Source of the DNA: Streptomyces decoyicus | Lineage (GTDB): Bacteria > Actinomycetota > Actinomycetes > Streptomycetales > Streptomycetaceae | Assembly (NCBI RefSeq): GCF_019880305.1 | Contig: NZ_CP082301.1 | Coordinates: 6,138,001 to 6,202,000, forward strand | Reading direction: 5' to 3' | Length of the DNA stretch: 64,000 bases | In this document: positions 29,093 through 36,688 of the stretch, one piece after another | Layout of the letters: the number at the start of each line of letters is the position of its first letter | Position numbering within the stretch: the first letter of the stretch is position 1 | The notes under the pieces: generated by a model | Seen by the model: the letters and a program-made list of their open reading frames with translations, nothing else | Told to the model about the DNA's origin: nothing | The model's database searches: none | Program-made: the position numbers and the translations under genes

Positions 29093-30259
29093 GTGACTCA
29101 ACGCTGTGATGTAGAACGAGCACTGCGGGCGTCGGCCCCGCATGCTCTGGTGGACACCCTTCGTGCGGTGCTCACCCGGTGCTACGGAGCGCTCTCCGTA
29201 CAGTTGCTGCTCGCGGACTACGGGGCGACGGCGCTCACGCCCTTCGATGCGCTGGGAACGTCCGGCGCCTCGATTCCCGTGGCGAACAGCGCCGAGGGCA
29301 GGGCCTTCGGGAGCCAGGAGCCGCGCCGGCAGGTCCAGCAGGGCGAGGTGGTGGAACACCACCTTCCGGTATCGGTCCGGGGCGAACGCACCGGCATTCT
29401 CACCGTGCGCCTGCCCGTGGAGCGGTCCGTTCCGCACACCGTCGACGAGCTGGTCCACGCCGCCGATCTGCTCGGCCACGAACTCCTGGTGGCCGAGCGC
29501 GACACCGACGTCTACCAGCGCGCACGACGCATCAGCCGGCTCACCCTCGCCGCCGAGATGCAGTGGCAGCTGCTGCCGGCCAGGGCCTGTTCCGCCGCCG
29601 AGTACGCCATCGGCGCCCAGTTGGAGCCGGCCTACGCCATCCACGGCGACAACTACGACTGGGCCTCGGACGCCCATGAGCTGACGCTCGCCGTCACCGA
29701 CGGCATGGGAACGGGCGTCGACGCCTCACTGCTCACCCACCTCGCCGTCAACGCGCTGCGCAACGCACGCCGGGCCGGCATCGGCCTCGAGGACCAGGCG
29801 GCGCTGGCCGACCAGGCCCTCTACGCCCAATACCGCGGCGCCTCCTACGTATCCACCCTGCTGCTGCGGTTCGACCTCGCGACCGGCCGGGTGCAGGCGG
29901 TGGACGCGGGGTCGCCTCAACTGTGGCGGATGCGCGGCAAGTCGGTCGAGCTCATCGATCTCGATCCGCAGATGCCGCTCGGCATGTTCGAGGAGACCCA
30001 CTACGTGGCCAAGGAGTTCGAGGTCCTGCCCGGCGACCGGCTCCTCATCGTCAGCGACGGGGTGTACGCGGCGGTCTCGCCCGAGGGCGAAGGGTACGCA
30101 CGGCGGGCCCTGGCCCGCGCCCTCCACGCCAGCACGCTCCTTCCGGCCGCCACCGTGCCCCGCGCCGTGCTCCGCGACCTGGCCGAATACCGCGACGCGG
30201 AATCCCTGGACGACTCCTTGGTGGTGTGCATCGACTGGTTCGGCAAGACGGGCGGATAG
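29093..30259 (+). CDS. SpoIIE/RsbU-type PP2C phosphatase, copy B
   Basis: 388 residues, collinear with copy A over its whole length and with the same start (MTQR, here GTG). An N-terminal GAF-like domain, the shared linker RDTDVYQRARR, and a PP2C core are present: IHGDNYDW, LAVTDGMGTG with the metal-binding Asp kept, IVSDGVYA and ESLDDSLVV. It is therefore the copy more likely to be active. Like copy A it faces a MarR gene, but that gene is the relic at 28694. The two copies bracket the rsbRST block, which points to duplication followed by insertion or expansion between them (inference). Confidence 0.9.
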   Translation: MTQRCDVERALRASAPHALVDTLRAVLTRCYGALSVQLLLADYGATALTPFDALGTSGASIPVANSAEGRAFGSQEPRRQVQQGEVVEHHLPVSVRGERTGILTVRLPVERSVPHTVDELVHAADLLGHELLVAERDTDVYQRARRISRLTLAAEMQWQLLPARACSAAEYAIGAQLEPAYAIHGDNYDWASDAHELTLAVTDGMGTGVDASLLTHLAVNALRNARRAGIGLEDQAALADQALYAQYRGASYVSTLLLRFDLATGRVQAVDAGSPQLWRMRGKSVELIDLDPQMPLGMFEETHYVAKEFEVLPGDRLLIVSDGVYAAVSPEGEGYARRALARALHASTLLPAATVPRAVLRDLAEYRDAESLDDSLVVCIDWFGKTGG

Positions 30260-30472
30260 GCGCAGGGCACCTACGACGCGCGGCGGCGCAGCCGGGCACC
30301 GCCACCGCCGCAGTCGTCACCATCCGGGTTCCGCACCTGATCCTCCGTAACGGAATCCGTGAGAAGGGCGGCCCGTCTGGGTACGCGGGCCGAGGCGGCA
30401 CCGCAATGACGCAGTGGGAGCCCGGGTCGGCTCACCGCCTCCTTGCCGTCCCTCGTATGGGAAAGGTGCATC

Positions 30473-30637
30473 ATGCTCTTCCTGGTCGTAGCTCTGTTCC
30501 TCTTCGGTGTGCTGATGGGGACGGCGGGGCATGTCCCCGTACCCGTCACCGTCGTCGCCGGTGTCGCCATCGTGGCCTGGCTGGTGGTCTTCTTCGCCAG
30601 AGAACGCCGTAAGGCGGCGAAGGGGGGCGGCCGGTGA
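30473..30637 (+). CDS. Small membrane protein, 54 residues
   Basis: MLFLVVALFLFGVLMGTAGH begins the first helix and VTVVAGVAIVAWLVVFFA the second, followed by a basic tail RERRKAAKGGGR. The ATG at 30473 has GAAAGG six bases upstream. No function is known; it is translationally coupled by GTGA to the DUF4190 protein. The 213 bp upstream hold a GGGTAC at 30379 without a matching -35 box and nothing else. Confidence 0.65.
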   Translation: MLFLVVALFLFGVLMGTAGHVPVPVTVVAGVAIVAWLVVFFARERRKAAKGGGR

Positions 30638-30900
30638 CCTCCACCCGGATACCCGTCAGGACCGGACCGCACCCCCAGGCCGACCGGATGGCCATCGCCG
30701 CCTTCGTCTGCGGTCTGCTGGGCGTGCTGGTGTTCAACATCGTCCTCGGGCCGTGCGCGGTGCTCTTCGGCGCCGCGGCCCTCTACCGGGGAACCATCCG
30801 ACGCCTCCGTGCCTACCTGGGTCTGGCGTTCGGTGTCCTCGACATCGGACTGCTCGTGGCGCTCTCCGCCCACAGCGGGACGATCAGCTGGCACCTGTAG
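30634..30900 (+). CDS. DUF4190-type small membrane protein
   Basis: 88 residues. An N-terminal polar stretch is followed by DRMAIAAFVCGLLGVLVFNIVLGPCAVLFGAAAL, the typical DUF4190 pattern of a first helix, the N-x-x-x-G-P turn and a second helix, then a third helix GLAFGVLDIGLLVALSAH. DUF4190 proteins are common actinobacterial membrane proteins of unknown role. The GTG start overlaps the preceding stop, so this and the 54-residue protein form a two-gene unit. Confidence 0.75.
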   Translation: MTSTRIPVRTGPHPQADRMAIAAFVCGLLGVLVFNIVLGPCAVLFGAAALYRGTIRRLRAYLGLAFGVLDIGLLVALSAHSGTISWHL

Positions 30901-30910
30901 CAGGCGCCGG

Positions 30911-30953
30911 CCGGGCCGCCGGCTGCCGTCCGCTCTGGCGGCCGGCGGCCCGG
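30911..30953 (+). terminator. Hairpin after the DUF4190 gene
   Basis: A 13-bp perfect stem (30911-30923 with 30941-30953) and a 17-base loop. The following ~270 bp up to the next gene are otherwise featureless. Confidence 0.6.
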
Positions 30954-31223
30954 CGGTTCCGCGGCGGGTGGTCGGCCGGTGGCGCAGGTGCGGCGGCTCG
31001 TGCCCGTGCGTGCGCGCTCATAGCCCTCCGGGAAACCCGTGATCCCGAGGGGAATGGAGCCGGCGGAAGATGCTGCGGAAAGGCCGGACGGAGAACGGCC
31101 GAGCAATGGATCTTTACGCGGCCGGTCAACGCGGATGCCCCGGAAACCGGTTAAGAAACACATAAGTTCGGGAGGTGTGGGGGGAATTCCGCGGGGCACA
31201 CGATGCCTCGGAGGTTGATAACT

Positions 31224-31394
31224 ATGGTTCCCCTGCTTCTCGTCCTGCTTCTCGCGCTGATTCTCTTCGGCGCCGGATTCGCATTGAAGGCCCTGTGGGT
31301 CGTGGCGGTCATCGTGCTCGCCGTGTGGCTGCTGGGCTTCGTCCTGCGCTCCGCGGGCGCCGGCGGCAAGCGCGGCCGGTGGTATCGCTGGTGA
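31224..31394 (+). CDS. Small hydrophobic protein, 56 residues
   Basis: MVPLLLVLLLALILFGAGFA and LWVVAVIVLAVWLLGFVL make two tight hydrophobic helices followed by a basic tail GGKRGRWYRW. Such 'hydrophobic proteins' are frequent in streptomycetes and often sit among stress-regulated genes; no biochemical role is known. GGAGG lies nine bases before the ATG at 31224, which is preferred over the in-frame ATG at 31203. It is probably a single-gene transcript ending at the strong hairpin just downstream. Confidence 0.7.
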   Translation: MVPLLLVLLLALILFGAGFALKALWVVAVIVLAVWLLGFVLRSAGAGGKRGRWYRW

Positions 31395-31419
31395 ATTTAT
31401 GGAGGGTCATTCTCGAAGT

Positions 31420-31459
31420 GCGGGTGGTGCCGGAAACTCAAGTTTCCGGCACCACCCGC
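31420..31459 (+). terminator. Perfect 19-bp inverted repeat
   Basis: Arms 31420-31438 and 31441-31459 are exact reverse complements, separated by two bases. This is one of the longest perfect repeats in the window. It acts most simply as terminator of the hydrophobic-protein gene. Confidence 0.85.
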
Positions 31460-31872
31460 GTGCGAGCCGACTTCCACCGGATACGACGAAAGATCATTCG
31501 GGGGTATGCGCTGAGCTCGCTGGCGGAATCCCCACGGCGGCAGCAAACTCAAGAATGCACTGACCGTGGCGCCCGTTCTTCGCCGCTTGTCCCAGCCGGC
31601 CGCCATTGCCGTGCCCGGGATATCCGCGCCGTGTCCGAAATTTCCGCTCCGGGTGAGTCGGGCCCCTCTGAGGCCGGCTTGGGCGCGCAGCCCCACCGGG
31701 GCATTACTCTGCGTACCTCTCCGCACGTCGGTCTTCCGAGTGGGCGCACGAGCCCGCGCAACGATGGATGCTTGGTCCCACGGGAAAGGTCCTCCCTGGA
31801 AGCCCCTGAGGGACGTGCGGGAGCATGCGGGGCAATAGATATGCAGGTCAGAGCGGGTACGGAGCGGAAAGC
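31460..31872. other. Gene-free stretch before DUF3046
   Basis: 413 bp without a convincing reading frame on either strand; base composition is less GC-rich than neighbours in places. GGGTAC at 31855-31860, 12 bases before the DUF3046 ATG, lacks a good -35 partner. It marks the end of the accessory-looking signalling block. Confidence 0.5.
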
Positions 31873-32067
31873 ATGCGGTTGACGATCTTCTGGCAGCGGA
31901 TGGCCGATCACTTCGGTGCGGCGTATGCCGACTCCTTCGCGCGTGACTATGTGATGTCGGACCTCGGCGGCCGGACCGTCCATGAGGCGCTGGACGCGGG
32001 GTGGAGCGCCAAAGAGGTGTGGCGGGTGGTCTGCTCGGTGATGGATGTGCCGTCCGACAAGCGCTGA
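31873..32067 (+). CDS. DUF3046 family protein
   Basis: 64 residues, MRLTIFWQRMADHFG opening, then SDLGGRTVHEALDAGWSAKEVWRVVC. This is the complete, highly conserved DUF3046 domain, found almost only in actinobacteria and typically encoded just upstream of recA. Function unknown. GGAGCGGAAAGC serves as ribosome binding site before the ATG at 31873. The conserved position helps show that the block between azlCD and here is an addition to the usual gene order. Confidence 0.88.
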   Translation: MRLTIFWQRMADHFGAAYADSFARDYVMSDLGGRTVHEALDAGWSAKEVWRVVCSVMDVPSDKR

Positions 32068-32182
32068 GGACGGCCTGGCGTAGGGCTCTGACCTGCGAGA
32101 AAGGTGCCCCGGCGGCTGGATGGTGGGGGCCGGCGCCGGGCCAGGGCCCGAGATGTCGCAGCCGTGCGCGACACTTGGCCCC

Positions 32183-33430
32183 GTGCCCGAGTCAGATGAG
32201 ATCACCAGCAACGACGTCCCAGGCCCCGGGGACCGGTCCGCGGACCGGTCCGATGCGCGCATGCCGCGCTGGCTGCCGCGCGCCATGGTGCTCGCACTCG
32301 CTCTGGTGGCCTGCTTCCAGCTCGCCACCTGGGGATTCCACCAGCTGATCAGCCTGCTGCTGAATGTACTGATCGCGTTCTTCCTCGCGCTGGCCGTCGA
32401 ACCGGCCGTCGACTGGATGGCGGCCCGTGGCCTGCGGCGCGGCCTGGCCACCGGCCTGGTCTTCGTGAGCATCCTCGTCGTCACGGCCGGTTTCTTCACG
32501 CTGCTGGGCTCCATGCTCGCCGGCCAGATCGCCAACATGGTGGAGGAGTTCCCGCAGTATCTGGACTCCGTCATCAGCTGGATCAACAGCACGATGCACA
32601 CCCACCTCTCGCGGGTCGAGGTGCAGAACAACCTGCTGAAGTCCGACTGGCTCCAGAAGTACGTCCAGGACAGCGCCAACAACGTCCTGGCCGTCTCCGC
32701 GACGGTGCTGGGCAGCCTGTTCAACCTTCTGACGGTGGCGCTGTTCTCGTTCTACTTCGCCGCCGACGGCCCCCGGCTGCGCCGCGCCCTGTGCTCCGTC
32801 CTCCCGCCGCACCGCCAGACGGAGGTGCTGCGCGCCTGGGAGATAGCCGTCGCCAAGACCGGCGGCTATCTCTACTCCCGCGGTCTGATGGCGCTGATAT
32901 CCGGTTTCGCGCACTATGTCCTGCTGGAGATCCTGGGCGTGCCGTACGCCCCGGCGCTGGCCATATGGGTGGGGCTGGTCTCCCAGTTCATCCCGACCAT
33001 AGGGACCTATCTCGCGGGCGCGCTGCCCATCTTGATCGCGTTCGCCGTCGACCCCTGGTACGCCCTGTGGGTCTTCGGTTTCGTCGTGATCTACCAGCAG
33101 TTCGAGAACTACCTCCTGCAGCCGCGGATCACCGCCAAGACGGTGGACATCCATCCCGCCGTCGCCTTCGGTTCGGTCGTCGCCGGTACGGCCCTGATGG
33201 GAGCGGTGGGCGCGCTGATCGCGATCCCGGCGACTGCGACGCTCCAGGCGTTCCTCGGTGCGTACGTCAAGCGGTACGAGGTCCCCGACGACCTGCGGGT
33301 CCGCGGCAGGCGCGGGGCCAGGGTCCTGGCCCGTGTCCGGCGGACCCTGCACGACGAGCAGCCGTCGACCCCGCTCGAGGACCGGAAGGCGGACGGCGAC
33401 GTCCAGGAGGGCGGCCAGGGGGTCCGCTGA
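32183..33430 (+). CDS. AI-2E family transporter
   Basis: 415 residues. About eight membrane segments in the AI-2E exporter pattern: ALALVACFQLATWGF, LLNVLIAFFLALAVEPAVDW, LVFVSILVVTAGFFTLLGS, then a soluble helical part, and C-terminal helices with FIPTIGTYLAGALPILIAF and NYLLQPRITAKTVDIHPA, the last being the family signature. Members move autoinducer-2 or, in other cases, act as Na+/H+ antiporters, so the substrate is open. The GTG at 32183 follows GACACT by eight bases (leaderless pattern); the frame reaches an ATG at 32120. Basic tail with RGRRGARVLARVRR. Confidence 0.82.
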   Translation: MPESDEITSNDVPGPGDRSADRSDARMPRWLPRAMVLALALVACFQLATWGFHQLISLLLNVLIAFFLALAVEPAVDWMAARGLRRGLATGLVFVSILVVTAGFFTLLGSMLAGQIANMVEEFPQYLDSVISWINSTMHTHLSRVEVQNNLLKSDWLQKYVQDSANNVLAVSATVLGSLFNLLTVALFSFYFAADGPRLRRALCSVLPPHRQTEVLRAWEIAVAKTGGYLYSRGLMALISGFAHYVLLEILGVPYAPALAIWVGLVSQFIPTIGTYLAGALPILIAFAVDPWYALWVFGFVVIYQQFENYLLQPRITAKTVDIHPAVAFGSVVAGTALMGAVGALIAIPATATLQAFLGAYVKRYEVPDDLRVRGRRGARVLARVRRTLHDEQPSTPLEDRKADGDVQEGGQGVR

Positions 33431-33529
33431 CCCCGCCGGGCCCCAGAGGTCCCGCCGGGTGCCGCTGCCGCACAGCCCAGGGGCGGAGGGCGGTCCCGGT
33501 GACCCGTCGGCGACGCGGGCGCGGGTCGC

Positions 33530-33558
33530 TTGACACCAAAATCGAACATCCATTCTCA
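33530..33558 (+). promoter_or_regulatory. recA promoter with LexA (SOS) box
   Basis: TTGACA (33530-33535) is followed by CGAACATCCATTCT (33543-33556), a match to the actinobacterial/Bacillus-type SOS box CGAAC-N4-GTTCG with an imperfect right half. The box sits where the -10 region should be, so LexA binding would block transcription until DNA damage. Confidence 0.7.
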
Positions 33559-33596
33559 TGGGAGATCTGGCCTGTGTCCTCGGGATTTTCGCGGAG

Positions 33597-33605
33597 TTAT
33601 CCACA
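33597..33605 (+). other. Perfect DnaA-box sequence in the recA leader
   Basis: TTATCCACA, identical to the strong E. coli R1 DnaA box, lies 90 bp before the recA start codon and downstream of the SOS box. A single isolated box; a regulatory role is unproven. Confidence 0.45.
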
Positions 33606-33694
33606 GGTCGGAGCCGGGTCCGGGCGCATTGTCAGTGGCAGGCGTTAGCGTCATGGACGTGAAGCGATCGACTCAAGCAAATCGGGTGGAACCC

Positions 33695-34816
<1,122 letters not shown>

Positions 34817-34822
34817 CCCGCC

Positions 34823-35479
34823 ATGACGCGGCGAACGGAATGGCCGGGCAGCGGGGACGACACCCACAGCGCTGCCGGCGACACCGAGCCCCGTCAGGGC
34901 CGCAGAGGCCGTCACGGCCGGGAGAACAGCGGTGGTCCCGACTCGTCGAGGGCCGAATCGGGACCACCGCGTACGCCCGAGGAGCAGGCACGGGCCATCT
35001 GCCTGCGCCTGCTCACCGGGAACCCGCGTACGCGCAAGCAGCTCGGGGACGCACTGCGCCAGCGGGGCATCCCCGACGAGGCCGCGGAGGAGGTGCTCTC
35101 CCGCTTCGAGGAGGTCGGACTGATCGACGACGCGGCCTTCGCGGATGCCTGGGTGGAGTCCCGCCACCATGGGCGCGGCCTGGCCCGCCGCGCTCTGGCC
35201 CGTGAACTGCGCACCAAGGGTGTGGACTCCGCCCTCATCGATGTGGCCGTCGGCCGCCTCGACTCCGAACAGGAGGAGTCCACCGCCCGCGAGTTGGTCG
35301 ACCGCAAACTCCGCTCCACCCGGGGCCTGGACCGTGAAAAGCGCCTCCGCCGTCTGGCCGGAATGCTGGCCCGCAAGGGCTACCCGGAGGGCCTCGCCCT
35401 CCGCGTCGTCAAACAGGCCCTGGAAGAGGAAGGCGAGGATCCGGAACTTCTGGAGGAGCACTACCTGCCGGATGTGTGA
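34823..35479 (+). CDS. recX: Regulatory protein RecX
   Basis: 218 residues. After a ~55-residue polar, Arg/Gly-rich extension, the three-repeat RecX fold follows: ARAICLRLLTGNPRTRKQLGDALRQRG, DDAAFADAWVESRHHGRGLARRALARELRTKGV, and RKLRSTRGLDREKRLRRLAGMLARKGYP. RecX binds RecA filaments and inhibits their recombinase and co-protease activity. It is co-transcribed with recA (6-bp gap), presumably by read-through. The ATG at 34823 is the nearest start; the 121 bp after the stop hold no feature. Confidence 0.95.
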   Translation: MTRRTEWPGSGDDTHSAAGDTEPRQGRRGRHGRENSGGPDSSRAESGPPRTPEEQARAICLRLLTGNPRTRKQLGDALRQRGIPDEAAEEVLSRFEEVGLIDDAAFADAWVESRHHGRGLARRALARELRTKGVDSALIDVAVGRLDSEQEESTARELVDRKLRSTRGLDREKRLRRLAGMLARKGYPEGLALRVVKQALEEEGEDPELLEEHYLPDV

Positions 35480-35600
35480 GGAAGCGGACCCCACGGCGGC
35501 AGAGTGAGGGGCACGAGGGCAGGTCTGGGCAACCATGGCCAGAGCAGACGCCAGGGGGTCGGGGGAAGAGAGTCGAAGCCGCCCTCACCCCAGCCGCCCC

Positions 35601-35978
35601 TCACCTCACCGCCAACCCCGCCCCCCGCCAAGCCTGGAAGCCGCCCTCCAGATCGGTTGCCCGGTGCAGGCCCAGCTCGCGCAACGAGAGCGCCGCGAGG
35701 CTCGATGCGTAGCCCTCGTTGCAGATGACCACGACCGGCAGGGCGTGATGTGTGGCTTCCGGAGCGCGGTGTGCGCCCGTCGGGTCGAGCCGCCACTCCA
35801 GCTCGTTGCGTTCCACGATCAGCGCGCCGGGGATGATGCCGTCGCGCTCCCTCAGCTCCGCATAGCGGATGTCCACCAGCAGCCCGCCGGCCTCCTGGAC
35901 CGCTGCGGCCTCCCGGGGGCTCACCCGGTGCCCCAGTTCGCTCCGGGCCCGGGCCAGCAATGCGTCGATCGCGCTCAT
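35601..35978 (-). CDS. Rhodanese-like domain protein
   Basis: 125 residues, single rhodanese domain: VDIRYAELRERDGIIPGALIVERNELEWRL, then the active-site loop VICNEGYASSLAA with catalytic Cys, and DLEGGFQAWRGAG. Rhodaneses transfer sulfane sulfur; next to a cysteine dioxygenase this suggests handling of sulfur from cysteine breakdown (inference). The start ATG at 35978 overlaps the upstream stop by ATGA and has GGAGG seven bases upstream; an ATG two codons earlier sits too close to it. Confidence 0.9.
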   Translation of the reverse strand: MSAIDALLARARSELGHRVSPREAAAVQEAGGLLVDIRYAELRERDGIIPGALIVERNELEWRLDPTGAHRAPEATHHALPVVVICNEGYASSLAALSLRELGLHRATDLEGGFQAWRGAGLAVR

Positions 35979-36523
35979 GTCCATTCCTCCGGCTGCTCGA
36001 CCGCTTCGAGCCGCAGCACCGGTCCGGTGCGGCTGTAGCGGCGCATCAACGGCAGCGGCGGGTAGTAGGCGTGCACCGACACCGCATGGGTGTCGGCGGA
36101 GAGGTTGAGCACCTGATGCACATGGTGCGGGCCGAACGCCCGGCCGCGGCCGTCGCTCAGCGTGCGCTCCCGGTCCACGCCGTCGGCGAGTTCCAGGGTC
36201 TTCCAGCCCTCGGTGGGGAGGGGGGCGGTGAGCGACTGTTCCGTCAGCTCACCCGCGGCCGTCGCGAAGGCGCCGTGCGAGCCGCCGTGGTCGTGCCAGC
36301 CGGTGCCGGTGCCGGGCGGCCAGCCGATCAGCCATGCCTCGCTGCCGCCCGGCCCGTCCAGCCGGATCCAGGTACGGCCTTCGGGGTCGAGCGGGAGCGA
36401 GGTGATGAGCGCCGCGTCCGCAGCGGTGCGGCGGGCGAAGTCGAGGAGTTCGGACGCGCTGGGCCCGCCGTCATGGCCGGGGCCGGTGGTATGCGGGCGC
36501 GCAGGGGTACGTACGTCGGGCAC
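35975..36523 (-). CDS. Cysteine dioxygenase family cupin protein
   Basis: 182 residues. Cupin fold with iron-binding His residues in GTGWHDHGGSHGAFATAAGEL (H-x-H) and a third His in PHHVHQVLNLSADTHAVSVHAYYPPL, matching bacterial cysteine dioxygenases that oxidise cysteine to cysteine sulfinate. The sub-group is assigned by pattern; a 3-mercaptopropionate-type thiol dioxygenase is also possible. The GTG start at 36523 follows AGGACGG. It is preceded by the Cys-ending leader peptide at 36602 and followed, with overlap, by the rhodanese gene, forming a sulfur-amino-acid operon. Confidence 0.87.
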   Translation of the reverse strand: MPDVRTPARPHTTGPGHDGGPSASELLDFARRTAADAALITSLPLDPEGRTWIRLDGPGGSEAWLIGWPPGTGTGWHDHGGSHGAFATAAGELTEQSLTAPLPTEGWKTLELADGVDRERTLSDGRGRAFGPHHVHQVLNLSADTHAVSVHAYYPPLPLMRRYSRTGPVLRLEAVEQPEEWT

Positions 36524-36551
36524 GGAAACCGTCCTGGGTGATCGCGAAGAG

Positions 36552-36584
36552 GCGCGGCTGCCGGACAGGGGCAGGCGGCCGCGC
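36552..36584 (-). promoter_or_regulatory. Attenuator-type hairpin between leader peptide and cysteine dioxygenase gene
   Basis: GCGCGGC (36552-36558) pairs with GCCGCGC (36578-36584), then after one mismatch GCC pairs with GGC; the loop is 11 bases. It lies 18 bp after the leader stop (in transcript direction) and before the next ribosome site. There is no U tract. Confidence 0.55.
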
Positions 36585-36601
36585 GGGGAAGGAGATGAGG
36601 A

Positions 36602-36688
36602 TCAACAGGACGGACGACACATACAGCCCGCATAGCGGAGCAGGTCGAGATGGACCCTCCGCCAGAATCGCGAGCTGTGATCAGTCAC
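36602..36688 (-). CDS. Cysteine-rich-tail leader peptide (28 residues)
   Basis: GTG-started peptide whose C-terminal part reads HLDLLRYAGCMCRPSC, with Cys at 22, 24 and 28 and the stop directly after the last Cys. The H-x-D-L-x-R followed by C-x-C pattern is that of the actinobacterial 'putative leader peptides' found before sulfur genes; polycysteine leaderless uORFs of this kind act as cysteine-responsive attenuators in mycobacteria. A promoter ends six bases before the GTG, so the transcript would be leaderless, as in those cases. When cysteine is scarce, ribosomes should stall at the Cys codons and alter folding of the downstream hairpin. For a cysteine-degrading operon the sign of control may be the reverse of that at biosynthetic operons. 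The first 8 bp overlap the end of the flavoprotein gene in another frame. Confidence 0.75.
   Translation of the reverse strand: MTDHSSRFWRRVHLDLLRYAGCMCRPSC

Noticed and set aside
30379..30384. GGGTAC as a SigB promoter for the 54-residue membrane gene
   Set aside because: No GNNT sequence at 14-16 bp upstream; the hexamer alone is common in this composition. The same applies to 31855-31860.
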